DNA from: Solibacteraceae bacterium
Lineage (GTDB): Bacteria > Acidobacteriota > Terriglobia > Bryobacterales > Bryobacteraceae
NCBI GenBank assembly: GCA_021324015.1
Contig: JAJPJX010000170.1
Coordinates: 1-52,263 of the forward strand
Direction: 5' to 3'
DNA: 52,263 bases
Within the stretch, counting starts at the first letter, position 1, and each line of letters starts with the position of its first letter. The notes under the pieces are model-generated. The model was given only the letters and a program-made list of their open reading frames with translations, made no database searches and had not been told where the DNA came from. This document shows positions 15,872-24,248 of the stretch, in pieces. The translations under genes were made by a program, and so were the position numbers.

Positions 15872-16574
15872 CCGCGTAAGTCAGCTCCTGTTGGCGGTTC
15901 ACGTGGATGGGCGCTGTCACGCTCACAATCGGCAAACGCGCCGCGTCCTCCTCGAGCGGTCCCATCTCCACGCGCAGCGCCAGGGGCCACCGCGCCGCCG
16001 TCCAGTCCGGGCGCCAGCGCTGGTAGGCCGGCGGGGGCGCCGGCTCCAGATACAGAAACCGGCAGAAGGCCAGCTTATCAGCCAGCACGAAGGAATGCGG
16101 CCCCACCTCGATCGGCAGGAATCGTGGCGGGAAGCCGAAGCACAGGCTGCCGGTGCTCAGCGGCCCGGTGTAGGGAATCTCGTTGACCACCAGCCGTACC
16201 CCCCGGCCCTCCTCCCCCGGGCTGACCTGGAACTCCAGGATCTGCGGCAACCCGCGCCAGGCGGCCTCCAGCGAGTAGGTGGAAACGAAGCGCATGGACT
16301 GCGGCTGGCCTTCGAAGAACGGCAGATTCGATTTGGGACCCTCCGCGTTGGCCGAACACAGCGCCATGGTGGGGAGAAATCCCTCCAGTTCCTGCTCCAG
16401 GATGCGCTGCGCGCCGGCCACCCGCCGGTTGCTCATGAGCCGGTCGTTGGCCCTTCCCAGCGCGCCCAGCCCCACCCGCATGGCCAGCAGCACGCCGGTG
16501 GCCAGCAGGCTCAGCAGGGAAACGGCGATCAGCACTTCGATCAGCGTGACGCCGGCGGTGGAGGGGCGCTTCAT
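15861..16574 (-). CDS. gspJ: GspJ minor pseudopilin
   Basis: 237 residues starting at ATG 16574, overlapping the gspI stop (ATGA). It has a short basic leader, the prepilin peptidase site before VTLIEVLIAV with Glu+5, a long hydrophobic helix, and a beta-rich body (LEFQVSPGEEGRGVRLVV). In T2SS, GspJ is part of the GspI-J-K tip complex. The frame is open upstream to 17063 but that part belongs to gspI read in another frame. Confidence 0.83.
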   Translation of the reverse strand: MKRPSTAGVTLIEVLIAVSLLSLLATGVLLAMRVGLGALGRANDRLMSNRRVAGAQRILEQELEGFLPTMALCSANAEGPKSNLPFFEGQPQSMRFVSTYSLEAAWRGLPQILEFQVSPGEEGRGVRLVVNEIPYTGPLSTGSLCFGFPPRFLPIEVGPHSFVLADKLAFCRFLYLEPAPPPAYQRWRPDWTAARWPLALRVEMGPLEEDAARLPIVSVTAPIHVNRQQELTYADDQ

Positions 16575-17008
16575 TGCGGCAGCCCCGCCATGCCGGTGAC
16601 GTCTTCCGGGGTCAGCAGGCGCTCGCGATAACCGTCCAGGGCGAAGGTGCGCCGCTCGCCGCCCGCATTCCACCAGACCTGCAATTCCACGCGGTCCAGA
16701 ACCGGAGCTCCCGGCGCCGGCCGCGGCGGCAGGTCGAACGGCGTGACGCGCGCCCGCCAACCCCCTTCCACGCCCCCCAGCAGCACCGGGTCGAACGGCC
16801 CGGCGAGTTCCGTGTTCAGGGGCAGCCGCCGCGCGATCAGCAGCTCGTCCAGCTTCGAGCGAGCCAGTAGCGCCGCGCGATCGTAATCCGTCAGGCGCGC
16901 CGCGTTGCGCATGGAGGTGGAAATCGCCGCCAACAGACCCACCACGGCGATCCCCATGATCACCGTCGCCACCAGCATCTCCAGCAATGTGAAGCCGCGC
17001 TGCCTCAT
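16571..17008 (-). CDS. gspI: GspI minor pseudopilin
   Basis: 145 residues from ATG 17008, overlapping the gspH stop as ATGA. The leader MRQRG is followed by FTLLEMLVATVIMGIAV with Glu+5, then a beta-sheet domain containing ARLTDYDRAALLARSKLDELL, the typical GspI region after the helix. It nucleates the pseudopilus tip with GspJ and GspK. Assignment as I rather than another minor pseudopilin rests on motif and gene order. Confidence 0.83.
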   Translation of the reverse strand: MRQRGFTLLEMLVATVIMGIAVVGLLAAISTSMRNAARLTDYDRAALLARSKLDELLIARRLPLNTELAGPFDPVLLGGVEGGWRARVTPFDLPPRPAPGAPVLDRVELQVWWNAGGERRTFALDGYRERLLTPEDVTGMAGLPQ

Positions 17009-17502
17009 CGCGACTCCGGCGTCTCCACCTCGGGGAGACCCGTGGTGGGATCCACCCGCACAATGCGCTGGGCGCCCCGCCGGTTGGCGATCTGGATCCC
17101 GATGCCCGGCGGCGTACCGTCCGGCAGCAGCAAAAACCGCCGCGGGTCCTGGTCCGGCTGCGGCAGCCGGGGCAGCACCTCCTCGATCCTCACGCCTTCC
17201 GGCAGCTCCAGCTTGCGCTCGAATCCCGGTTCCACCGAATGCAGCCACAAGGCGTTTTCCCGCGCCGAGACGGCTAGCTCGATCACTTCCTGCCGCCGGT
17301 CGGCGCGGTTCAGCGCGCTATTGAGAAAACTTGCCACCGAATTGGTGGCCGAAGACAGCCGCACGCTGTCCAGCCCTGCCGAAATCGCCGGAAACGTCAG
17401 GCCCGCCAGCAGGGCGATGATGGCCACCACCACCATCATCTCCAGCAAGGTGACGCCGCGAGCGCCCGTCCTACTGCGATTTCCAACTGACGATGTCCGC
17501 AT
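17005..17502 (-). CDS. gspH: GspH minor pseudopilin
   Basis: 165 residues with leader ending RG and VTLLEMMVVVAIIALLAG (Glu+5), followed by a GspH-like body (SATNSVASFLNSALNRADRRQEVIELAVS). The start at 17502 overlaps the end of gspG by 32 bases. It sits in the conventional G-H-I-J-K order. The processing enzyme, prepilin peptidase GspO/PilD, is not in this window. Confidence 0.83.
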   Translation of the reverse strand: MRTSSVGNRSRTGARGVTLLEMMVVVAIIALLAGLTFPAISAGLDSVRLSSATNSVASFLNSALNRADRRQEVIELAVSARENALWLHSVEPGFERKLELPEGVRIEEVLPRLPQPDQDPRRFLLLPDGTPPGIGIQIANRRGAQRIVRVDPTTGLPEVETPESR

Positions 17503-17914
17503 TCAACCCGTCGCCTCCGGGTTGCCCGTCCAGCCCGTAGGAGATGATGTCCGGCTCGTCGCCGTGCTCGCCGGGATACTTGTAGGTGTACGGATGCCCC
17601 CAGGGATCCACCGGGATTTCCTGCGGCAGGTAGGGGCCGTTCCACTGGTTGGCGTCCGGCGGCTTGACGCGCAGCGCCTGCAACCCCTGCTCCGTGCTCG
17701 GGTACGTGCCCGTGTCCAGCTTGTAGGCTCCCAGCGCCGTCATGAACGAATTGATCTGCGCCCGCGCGAAGGTGACGCGCGCCTTGTCGCTCTGCTTCAA
17801 CATGCGCGGGGCCACCAGCGCCGCGAACAGCGCGATGATGGTGACCACCACCAGCATTTCGATCAGGGTGACGCCCGCCCGGCGCCGGTCCCGTGGCTGC
17901 CTTGTCTCTCTCAC
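17471..17914 (-). CDS. gspG: GspG major pseudopilin
   Basis: 147 residues starting at GTG 17914, overlapping the gspF stop (GTGA). Leader with RRRAG, then VTLIEMLVVVTIIALFAAL with Glu+5, and the highly conserved GspG body: ALGAYKLDTGTYPSTEQGLQAL, then WNGPYL, IPVDPWGHPY, and DIISYGLDGQPGG..ADI with the calcium-binding loop residues. It polymerises into the pseudopilus that pushes substrates through the secretin. This is the clearest T2SS (rather than type IV pilus) marker in the operon. Confidence 0.95.
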   Translation of the reverse strand: MRETRQPRDRRRAGVTLIEMLVVVTIIALFAALVAPRMLKQSDKARVTFARAQINSFMTALGAYKLDTGTYPSTEQGLQALRVKPPDANQWNGPYLPQEIPVDPWGHPYTYKYPGEHGDEPDIISYGLDGQPGGDGLNADIVSWKSQ

Positions 17915-19119
17915 ATTGCCACCTCGTTGATGCTCGTGATGGCGAGCAGCATGCTGAGAATCAGCGCGCCCACCATGACTCCCATCACCAGAATCACAAT
18001 CGGCTCGAAGATCGACGTGAAGCGCCGGATCGACGAGCGCGTGTCGCTTTCGTAGATGTCCGCCATGCGGGCGAACATCGAATCCAGTCTCCCGGTTTCC
18101 TCCCCTACGGTCAACAGGTGCGCCGCCAGTGGAGGAAAGACCGCCGCCCGGCGCAGCGGCGCGGCGATCCCCTCGCCACGCTTCACGCCCTGGGACACAC
18201 CTTCCAGCGCGCCGGCGATGCGCCGGTTGTTCAGGATCGCCGCCGCGATCCCCAGCGATTGCACCAGCGGCACACTGTTGGCCACCAGCGTGGCCATGGC
18301 GCGGGCAAACCGTGCCGTCTCGGCCTTGCGCAGCGCGTCGCCCAGCAGCGGGACGCGCAGCCGCACGCTGTCCCACCACAGCCGGCCCGCCGCCGTGCGC
18401 GTGTACAGCCGCCACACCGCCAGCGTCCCTACGATCGCCAGGGCCGCCACCCACCAGTACTCCTGCACCACCTTGCTCGCTTCCAGCATGATTTGCGTAG
18501 GCAGCGGGATCTTCATGTGGGAATCCGAAAACACCGCCGCAAACCGCGGCACGACGAAATTCAGCAGCACGAAGATCGAGGAGATTCCCACCAACGCCAG
18601 CAGCGCCGGATAAATCATTGACGAAATGATGTAATTGCGCAGGTCGTCGCGCGAGCGCTCGAACTCCGCCAGGCGCTCGAAGACCGCCGCCAGCGCGCCA
18701 CTCGCTTCCCCGGCCCGCACCATGTTGATGTACAGGTCCGAGAAGTACTCCGGGTGCGTCGCCAGGCTGTCCGCCATGGACTTGCCTCCCTTGAGCACGC
18801 GCAGAATGTCCAGGATGACGAACCGGAACGCGGGACGCTCCGTGAGTTCCCCGCTAATCGAAAGGGCCCGGTCCAGCGGGACGCCCGAGTTCAGCAGGGT
18901 CGACAATTCCTGCGTGAAAAACAGCACGTCCCGCCGGCCCGAGGAGAAGGAAGGCAGTCTCAGCTCGATCGAGGACTTCTGCGGGGCCACGCCCACGTAA
19001 ATCGGCGTCAGGCCCTGCTTGCGCAGCTCGCGGGCCACCACCCGTTCGGTGTCGCCCGCCAGGCTGCCAGTCCTCACTTTTCCGTCCGCGGCCACGGCGC
19101 GGAAAAAGAACGTGGCCAT
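17911..19119 (-). CDS. gspF: GspF inner-membrane platform protein
   Basis: 402 residues, full length. Two repeated GspF domains, each with an FTQELSTLLNSGVPLDRAL or FARAMATLVANSVPLVQSL signature, and three transmembrane helices (about residues 165-190, 215-235 and the C-terminal helix IVILVMGVMVGALILSML). It shares one base with the gspE stop. GspF anchors the ATPase GspE and the pseudopilus at the inner membrane. Confidence 0.95.
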   Translation of the reverse strand: MATFFFRAVAADGKVRTGSLAGDTERVVARELRKQGLTPIYVGVAPQKSSIELRLPSFSSGRRDVLFFTQELSTLLNSGVPLDRALSISGELTERPAFRFVILDILRVLKGGKSMADSLATHPEYFSDLYINMVRAGEASGALAAVFERLAEFERSRDDLRNYIISSMIYPALLALVGISSIFVLLNFVVPRFAAVFSDSHMKIPLPTQIMLEASKVVQEYWWVAALAIVGTLAVWRLYTRTAAGRLWWDSVRLRVPLLGDALRKAETARFARAMATLVANSVPLVQSLGIAAAILNNRRIAGALEGVSQGVKRGEGIAAPLRRAAVFPPLAAHLLTVGEETGRLDSMFARMADIYESDTRSSIRRFTSIFEPIVILVMGVMVGALILSMLLAITSINEVAM

Positions 19120-20807
19120 CAGAACTCCTGCGTCACGCGCATGACCTCCTCCACCGAGGTCAGCCCGGCCGCGATTTTTTTCCAGCCGTCTTCCCGCAGG
19201 CTGAGCATGCCATTGCGCCGCGCCGTCAGGGTCAACTGCGAGGCGTCTTCGCTGCGCATAATCCGCTGGCGGATCTCATCGTTCAGCTCCATCATCTCGA
19301 AGATGCCCATGCGCCCGCTGTAGCCGCTGCCGCCGCAATACCCGCACCCGGCCCCCCGAAAGGTATCCACCTGCTCGCCCGTGGGCGCTAGCGCCTTGCC
19401 GGCCGGTTGCGTGCAGTGTTTGCACAGGATGCGCACCAGGCGCTGCGCCAGCACTGCCACCAGCGACGAGGTCAACAGGTAATTCTCCACCCCCATGTCC
19501 GTGAGCCGCGTGATGGCGCTGGGCGCGTCGTTGGTGTGCAGCGTGGAGAACACCAGGTGGCCCGTCAGCGCCGCGCGGATGGCGATGTCCGCCGTCTCCC
19601 GGTCGCGGATTTCTCCCACCATGATCACGTCCGGGTCCTGGCGCACGATGTGCCGCAGACCGGAGGCGAACGTCAACCCGATCTGCGGATTCACGTGAAT
19701 CTGGTTGATCCCGTCCATCTGGTATTCCACCGGGTCTTCGATGGTGATGATCTTCTTGTCCGGCAGGTTGATGCGCTTCAGCGCGGAGTACAGCGTAGTG
19801 GATTTGCCGCTGCCGGTGGGCCCGGTCACCAGGAAGATGCCGTGGGGCAGGGAGGTGAAGTGTTCCATGCGCTCCAGCATGCGGTCGTCGAAACCCAGGC
19901 GGCGCAGGTCGTAAAAATCCCCCGCCGAGCGATCCAGCAGCCGCATCACCACGCTCTCGCCGTACAGCGTCGGCAGCGTGGAGACGCGCAGGTCCACCTC
20001 GCGCCCCAGGATCTTGATCTTGATGCGCCCGTCCTGCGGCAGCCGCCGCTCGGCGATGTTCAGTTTGGCCATCAGCTTTAGCCGCGAAATGATGGCCGCC
20101 TTTAGCTCCCGCGGCGGCGGCTCCTGGTTGAACAGCACGCCGTCGATGCGGAAACGCACCCGGAACTCTTTCTCGAACGGCTCGATGTGAATATCGCTGG
20201 AGCGCTTCTCGAGCGCCTGGGCGATCATGGCGTTCACCAGGCGGATGACAGGCGCCTCGCTGGCCATGTCACGCAGGTGCTCCAGGTCTTCGCTGGTCTG
20301 CGCGTCATCCTCGCCTTCGAGCGTCTGCTTCTCGGCCTCGCCGAAATGCTTGTCGATGGCGTCCAGGATCTCCTGCTCGGCCGCCAGCGCCGTCCGCACC
20401 TTAAGCCCGCAAAAGCCGCGCACCGCCGCCGCCGTCTCAAAGTCCAGCGGGTCCGCCATGGCGATGGTCAGCGTGCTGTCGTCCAGGGCCAGCGGGAAGA
20501 CCCGGCACTGCCGCAGGAAGCGCGCCGAGAGGCCCTCGATCTCCGGCGCCGCCGGGGGCGGGGAGTCCAGCGTGGCCAGCGGCACGCCGAGCTGCTCGGA
20601 AAGCGCCGCCAGCACGTCGCGGAGCGCCACGAAGCCCAGATCCACCAGGATTTTGCCCAGCTTGTCGCCGCGCTCCCGCTGGAGCTCCAGCCCGCGCTCC
20701 AGGTCTTCTGCCTCAATCAGGCGCCGCTCCAGCAGCATCTCCCCCAAGCGGCGGTACGCCAGGGCGCCGTGGGCGGAGGGCGAGGTTGGAGATTCGGTGG
20801 CCGCCAC
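19119..20807 (-). CDS. gspE: GspE secretion ATPase
   Basis: 562 residues from GTG 20807, placed directly after the previous stop (TAA-GTG). N-terminal MshEN-type domain (LLERRLIEAEDLERGLELQ), then the hexameric ATPase: SSDIHIEP near 203, Asp box, Walker A GPTGSGKST at 329-337, DPVEYQ, Walker B VGEIRD, His box TGHLVFSTLHTND, and the zinc-binding pair CKHC...CGYC near 456-490 typical of GspE and PilB. It powers pseudopilus extension. No features are missing. Confidence 0.95.
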   Translation of the reverse strand: MAATESPTSPSAHGALAYRRLGEMLLERRLIEAEDLERGLELQRERGDKLGKILVDLGFVALRDVLAALSEQLGVPLATLDSPPPAAPEIEGLSARFLRQCRVFPLALDDSTLTIAMADPLDFETAAAVRGFCGLKVRTALAAEQEILDAIDKHFGEAEKQTLEGEDDAQTSEDLEHLRDMASEAPVIRLVNAMIAQALEKRSSDIHIEPFEKEFRVRFRIDGVLFNQEPPPRELKAAIISRLKLMAKLNIAERRLPQDGRIKIKILGREVDLRVSTLPTLYGESVVMRLLDRSAGDFYDLRRLGFDDRMLERMEHFTSLPHGIFLVTGPTGSGKSTTLYSALKRINLPDKKIITIEDPVEYQMDGINQIHVNPQIGLTFASGLRHIVRQDPDVIMVGEIRDRETADIAIRAALTGHLVFSTLHTNDAPSAITRLTDMGVENYLLTSSLVAVLAQRLVRILCKHCTQPAGKALAPTGEQVDTFRGAGCGYCGGSGYSGRMGIFEMMELNDEIRQRIMRSEDASQLTLTARRNGMLSLREDGWKKIAAGLTSVEEVMRVTQEF

Positions 20808-21335
20808 TTAAAACTCTTCCGTGTGGATGGCGTTGTCGGCCAGCACTCGGTTCAGGAGCTTGTCGCGCTGGCCCTGCATCAGGATCTGGACCGGCAGGCC
20901 GGTGGTGTCTTCCCAGGAGAAGTAAAACAGCGAGACGCCCACCACGATCTGTTCATTCCTCGGCACCGTGTCCAGGGCCGCCGCGCTCGCCAGCAGCATC
21001 TCTTTCATCTTTCGGCGCAGCAGCGGCAGGCGCTCCAGTTTGCGGGCGTGCACCCGGGCGATTTCGGCCTTGGTGAAGGTTTGATGGAACGGGTTGATGG
21101 TGGGGCTGATGATCAGGTTCACTTCCGTACTGAACACCGCGCCATAACCCGCCAGGTAGATGCCGCGGGTGTTGCCCAGCAGGTCCAGGGGCTCGGCTGC
21201 GCTCGCCCGCTCGATCTGCGAATCGAAGCTCTTTTCCATGGCCGCCATGGCCGCCCGGCTGATGCGCGGCTTTTCGGACGTTGCCGCCCACAACGCCGCG
21301 GCCACCAGCAAAGCTGCTGCCGCTAAGCGCTTCAT
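20808..21335 (-). CDS. Unknown exported protein between anti-sigma and gspE
   Basis: 175 residues from ATG 21335 (ATGA overlap with the anti-sigma stop). N-terminal signal peptide, then a predicted soluble domain: AAMEKSFDSQIERA, GIYLAGYGAVFSTEVNLIISP, FTKAEIARVHARKLERLPLLRRKMKEML, and VVGVSLFYFSWEDTTGLP. No family recognised. Its position between a sigma/anti-sigma pair and secretion genes suggests an envelope-sensing or accessory role, which is inference only. Confidence 0.7.
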   Translation of the reverse strand: MKRLAAAALLVAAALWAATSEKPRISRAAMAAMEKSFDSQIERASAAEPLDLLGNTRGIYLAGYGAVFSTEVNLIISPTINPFHQTFTKAEIARVHARKLERLPLLRRKMKEMLLASAAALDTVPRNEQIVVGVSLFYFSWEDTTGLPVQILMQGQRDKLLNRVLADNAIHTEEF

Positions 21336-21925
21336 CGCGCCGCTCCGATCTGCGCGCTGGCCATCATCCGCGCGGCATTGAAACGCTTTTGCAGGAACTC
21401 CAGGTTCTCCTCCACCTGGAGCATCAGCGTTTGCCGCTCCATCTCGTACCGTTTCTCGGTGGCCGCCAGCAATTCCCTGGTCTTTTGCTCCTGGCGGGCT
21501 TCGCTTTCCGCCACCGCCTGCTGCACAGCCTGGTTCAGCCGCGCCTGAAACTGCGTTTCCAGCCTGGCCAGCTCGGTTCGGGACATCGCCGGCGGTGCGG
21601 GAGCCGGCCGGCTGAGCGCCGCTACCACGATCGCCACCGACAGCATGGCCGCCGAAGCGAAACCCAGCCGGGCCGCCGAGCCCCACAGCGCCTGCCACCA
21701 GCGGGCCAGGGGCGAGGGCTCGAAAACCTTGTCGGAAACAAAGCCAATCCGCTGCGGGATCTCTTCATCCCGCAGGGTCAGCAGAGCGGCTTCCGTCAGG
21801 CGCAGCCGCTCTGCTTCCTCTCGGCACTCGGAACATCCCTTGAGATGGCTTTCCATCTGCCGGCGTTCCTCGCCGGTCAGTTCCCTCAAGACGTAGTCCC
21901 GCACATCGAATGGCGAGCAACTCAT
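21332..21925 (-). CDS. Zinc-finger anti-sigma factor with one membrane helix
   Basis: 197 residues. The first ~45 residues hold the anti-sigma zinc motif (MESHLKGCSEC, i.e. HxxxCxxC) preceded by the helix DVRDYVLRELTGEERRQ. A transmembrane helix is at about residues 85-103, followed outside by a long Gln/Glu/Ala-rich coiled coil to the end. It would hold the ECF sigma factor at the membrane and release it on a signal from the periplasm. Its ATG overlaps the sigma stop by one base (TAATG), the usual sigma/anti-sigma arrangement. Confidence 0.85.
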   Translation of the reverse strand: MSCSPFDVRDYVLRELTGEERRQMESHLKGCSECREEAERLRLTEAALLTLRDEEIPQRIGFVSDKVFEPSPLARWWQALWGSAARLGFASAAMLSVAIVVAALSRPAPAPPAMSRTELARLETQFQARLNQAVQQAVAESEARQEQKTRELLAATEKRYEMERQTLMLQVEENLEFLQKRFNAARMMASAQIGAAR

Positions 21926-22488
21926 TACACACCTCGTGCTTTCACGGGAGCCAGTTCGCCCTTGAGCAGATCCAGGGCGGTATACAGCCGCGATTTCACC
22001 GTGGATACCGGGCAGGAGAGGATCTCGGCCATTTCTTCGAACTTGAAGCCTTGATAGATCTTCAAGATCACCGCCTCCCGCTGTTCCGGACTCAGGCGGT
22101 CGAGCGCGCTCGTAACCGAGAGCGTCAGCTCCAGCGGGAAAACGGAACTGCCCGCCACCGGGATCCCTGCTTCGCTCGGCTCCTCCGCCGGCCCATCCCC
22201 GTCCAGCTCCGGCCTGCGCTTCCGGAACAGCGAGTACGCTTCGTTGTGCGCAATGCGGAACAGCCACGCCACAAACCGCCCGGGGTCCTCCAGCTTACGC
22301 AGATTTTGATAGGCCTTCAGGAACACATCCTGGCTCAGGTCCAGAGCGTCCTCGCGGTTGCCGACGATGCGCAGCAGATAATTGTAGACGCGCTTCTCCC
22401 ATCGGGAAATCAGGAGGTTATAGGCCTCCACATCTCCCCGGCGCGCCTTCCCAATCAGGTCGGCATCTTCGACCGCCCGAAAGATCAA
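21925..22488 (-). CDS. ECF RNA polymerase sigma factor (RpoE-like)
   Basis: 187 residues starting at TTG 22488, with AGGAG seven bases upstream. Region 2 is clear (YNLLISRWEKRVYNYLLRIVGN, DALDLSQDVFLKAYQNL, FVAWLFRIAHNEA) and region 4 is clear (LSPEQREAVILKIYQGFKFEEMAEILSCPVSTVKSRLYTAL). It is the first gene of a roughly 11-kb minus-strand series that continues through the anti-sigma gene into gspE-gspD, all overlapping or within a few dozen bases, so it may autoregulate the whole secretion operon. No promoter for it was recognised in the 136-base upstream gap. Confidence 0.93.
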   Translation of the reverse strand: MIFRAVEDADLIGKARRGDVEAYNLLISRWEKRVYNYLLRIVGNREDALDLSQDVFLKAYQNLRKLEDPGRFVAWLFRIAHNEAYSLFRKRRPELDGDGPAEEPSEAGIPVAGSSVFPLELTLSVTSALDRLSPEQREAVILKIYQGFKFEEMAEILSCPVSTVKSRLYTALDLLKGELAPVKARGV

Positions 22489-22580
22489 TCTCCGGCTCCT
22501 GGTGAAGAGACGCTCGCCGGCTCGAAAAAGTCGGCGGGTGTTTTCAGTGTAGCGTAAGGAGGGAGAAGGTTCCCGGGCCG

Positions 22581-22608
22581 CGGTGGGAAACGCGGCGGTT
22601 CCCCACCG
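22581..22608 (-). terminator. Imperfect hairpin downstream of the outer-membrane protein gene
   Basis: CGGTGGGAA and TTCCCCACCG face each other across nine bases, with one unpaired base. It lies just past the stop of the barrel protein gene (ends 22625) and before the sigma gene. There is no U-run, so an intrinsic terminator is doubtful. Confidence 0.3.
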
Positions 22609-22624
22609 GCGTGCCCGGAGCGCC

Positions 22625-23257
22625 TCAAAAACTGAGGCCGAATTCGAACGAGAGATTGGCCCAGTGGTCCGTCGTCTTGACCGCCGGAACGTTGCCTACC
22701 GCCTGGCCGTTGGTCGAGGCGGAGACAAATTGAAACGTGGTTCCCACGTGGAAATTATGGTTTTCGTCGAGGAAGTACTCGACGGTGCCCAGGCCGTAGC
22801 CGCCCCATCCGCCGCGAGACGTGCAAGAGTAGCAGTTCACCGAGTAGTAGTAATTGGACGGGGCCGTCTCCGAGTAGTGCAGGTAGATGGCGCCCCCGCC
22901 GGCGGAGAGTTCAATCCGCTTGAAGGGCTGCGGAATGATGATCCGGCCGCCCAGCGGAATCATGAACTCGTGATCGCCGCCCTGCACCGGCCCCAAGTCC
23001 GTTTGCACGGCGTTTTGGTTGTTGGCCGCGCCGAAGGCCATCTGAAACCCGGCGTCGGCCTGGAAATACCGGTTGAATCGATATCCGTACCCGACCCGGA
23101 CCATCGGCGCGGTGCTGAGATAGTTGTTAGCGCTCCCCACCGGGATCCCGGGCCCGATTCCGGCGAAGATGTTGTGGTGGTGAACGTCATCCTGGCCGAA
23201 GGCCATCCCCGATGCCAGTGCCGTTGCGGCTGCAAGAACGAGAAGCTGTTTATGCAT
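22625..23257 (-). CDS. Outer-membrane beta-barrel-like protein
   Basis: 210 residues from ATG 23257 with a typical signal peptide ending at AFGQ. The mature part alternates aromatic and polar residues in beta strands (MVRVGYGYRFNRYFQADAGF, IELSAGGGAIYLHYSE, NFHVGTTFQFVSA) and ends in Phe (FEFGLSF), the hallmark of OMPs assembled by the Bam machine. Size fits an eight-stranded OmpA/OmpW-like barrel. A Cys-containing loop (YSVNCYSCTSRGG) may form a disulphide. A start further upstream is possible but would add residues before the signal peptide. Function unknown. Confidence 0.72.
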   Translation of the reverse strand: MHKQLLVLAAATALASGMAFGQDDVHHHNIFAGIGPGIPVGSANNYLSTAPMVRVGYGYRFNRYFQADAGFQMAFGAANNQNAVQTDLGPVQGGDHEFMIPLGGRIIIPQPFKRIELSAGGGAIYLHYSETAPSNYYYSVNCYSCTSRGGWGGYGLGTVEYFLDENHNFHVGTTFQFVSASTNGQAVGNVPAVKTTDHWANLSFEFGLSF

Positions 23258-23405
23258 TGTTACTCTCACGATAGATTCGCCTCTCGTTCGCGGCCATCCC
23301 TCGGCCACGGGAGATCCACCGGATTCCCAGGGTAAAGGGTGCCGCCCGGACCCACCGGCGGGCAGAATCGTTCACTCTCCCACATAATGGATAGGAGTGG
23401 AAGCT

Positions 23406-24248
23406 ATGGTCGTTGAGATCGAGGGTGTCACGTTGCACCTGGCGCACCCGGACGAGCTGCCCGTGCGCTGGGTGGGCCAGGAGGAATTAATGCGCCAGTT
23501 GCTGGCCGCCTGGCTGGTGGGCAATGAACAGGATCTGCCCATGACCCCGCGGCTGCTGGGCAAGCCCGGCGTGGGGAAGACCACCCTGGCCTACGCCGCC
23601 GCCCGGCGCTTGGGCCGCGAGGTCTACATCCTGCAAGCCACTCTGGACACCCGCCCCGAAGACCTGCTGGTCACGCCCGTCATCGAGGGCGAAGGGCGGC
23701 TGCGCTATGTGGCCTCGCCCCTGGTCACCGCCATGCTGCGCGGCGGCATCGCCATCCTGGATGAAGGCAATCGCATGAGCGAGAAAAGCTGGGCCAGCCT
23801 GGCGCCCCTGCTGGATAACCGCCGCTACGTCGAGTCCATCGTGGCCGGCATCAAGATCAAGGCCAACCCGCAGTTCCGCCTGGTCACCACCATGAACGAC
23901 GATGCCTCCACCTTCGAGTTGCCCGAATACATCCACTCCCGCCTCCAGCCGCAAATCTATATCGACTTCCCGGAGCGTGATGAGGAATACCACATCCTCA
24001 AGGAGAACCTGCCTTTCGCCGAAGATGGCATCCTCAACTACGTGACCGAGTTCCTGCAACAGGCGCACGCCGCCGACGAACGCTATACGGTCCGCGACGG
24101 CATCAACATCGGCCGCTTCGCCATCAAGCTGAAAAGCCTGGCCACCCGGAAGACCCACGAGGTCGAGGCCCTCGAAACCGCCATCATCGAAACCCTGGGA
24201 GAGGAAGCGCTGCGGTATGCCCGGCGAGATCGACCTGCCGATTCCTGA
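23406..24248 (+). CDS. MoxR-family AAA+ ATPase
   Basis: 280 residues from ATG 23406, which has AGGAG eight bases upstream; a GTG at 23397 is eight bases after a CATAAT box and is the alternative (leaderless) start. Walker A GKPGVGKT at residues 52-59, Walker B GGIAILDEGNRM near 113-124, sensor 1 TTMND near 161-165, and an AAA lid at the C-terminus. MoxR proteins are chaperone-like ATPases that usually act on a partner encoded next door. Here the partner position holds the 610-residue protein, whose gene overlaps this one by 32 bases, rather than a VWA protein. Confidence 0.88.
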   Translation: MVVEIEGVTLHLAHPDELPVRWVGQEELMRQLLAAWLVGNEQDLPMTPRLLGKPGVGKTTLAYAAARRLGREVYILQATLDTRPEDLLVTPVIEGEGRLRYVASPLVTAMLRGGIAILDEGNRMSEKSWASLAPLLDNRRYVESIVAGIKIKANPQFRLVTTMNDDASTFELPEYIHSRLQPQIYIDFPERDEEYHILKENLPFAEDGILNYVTEFLQQAHAADERYTVRDGINIGRFAIKLKSLATRKTHEVEALETAIIETLGEEALRYARRDRPADS

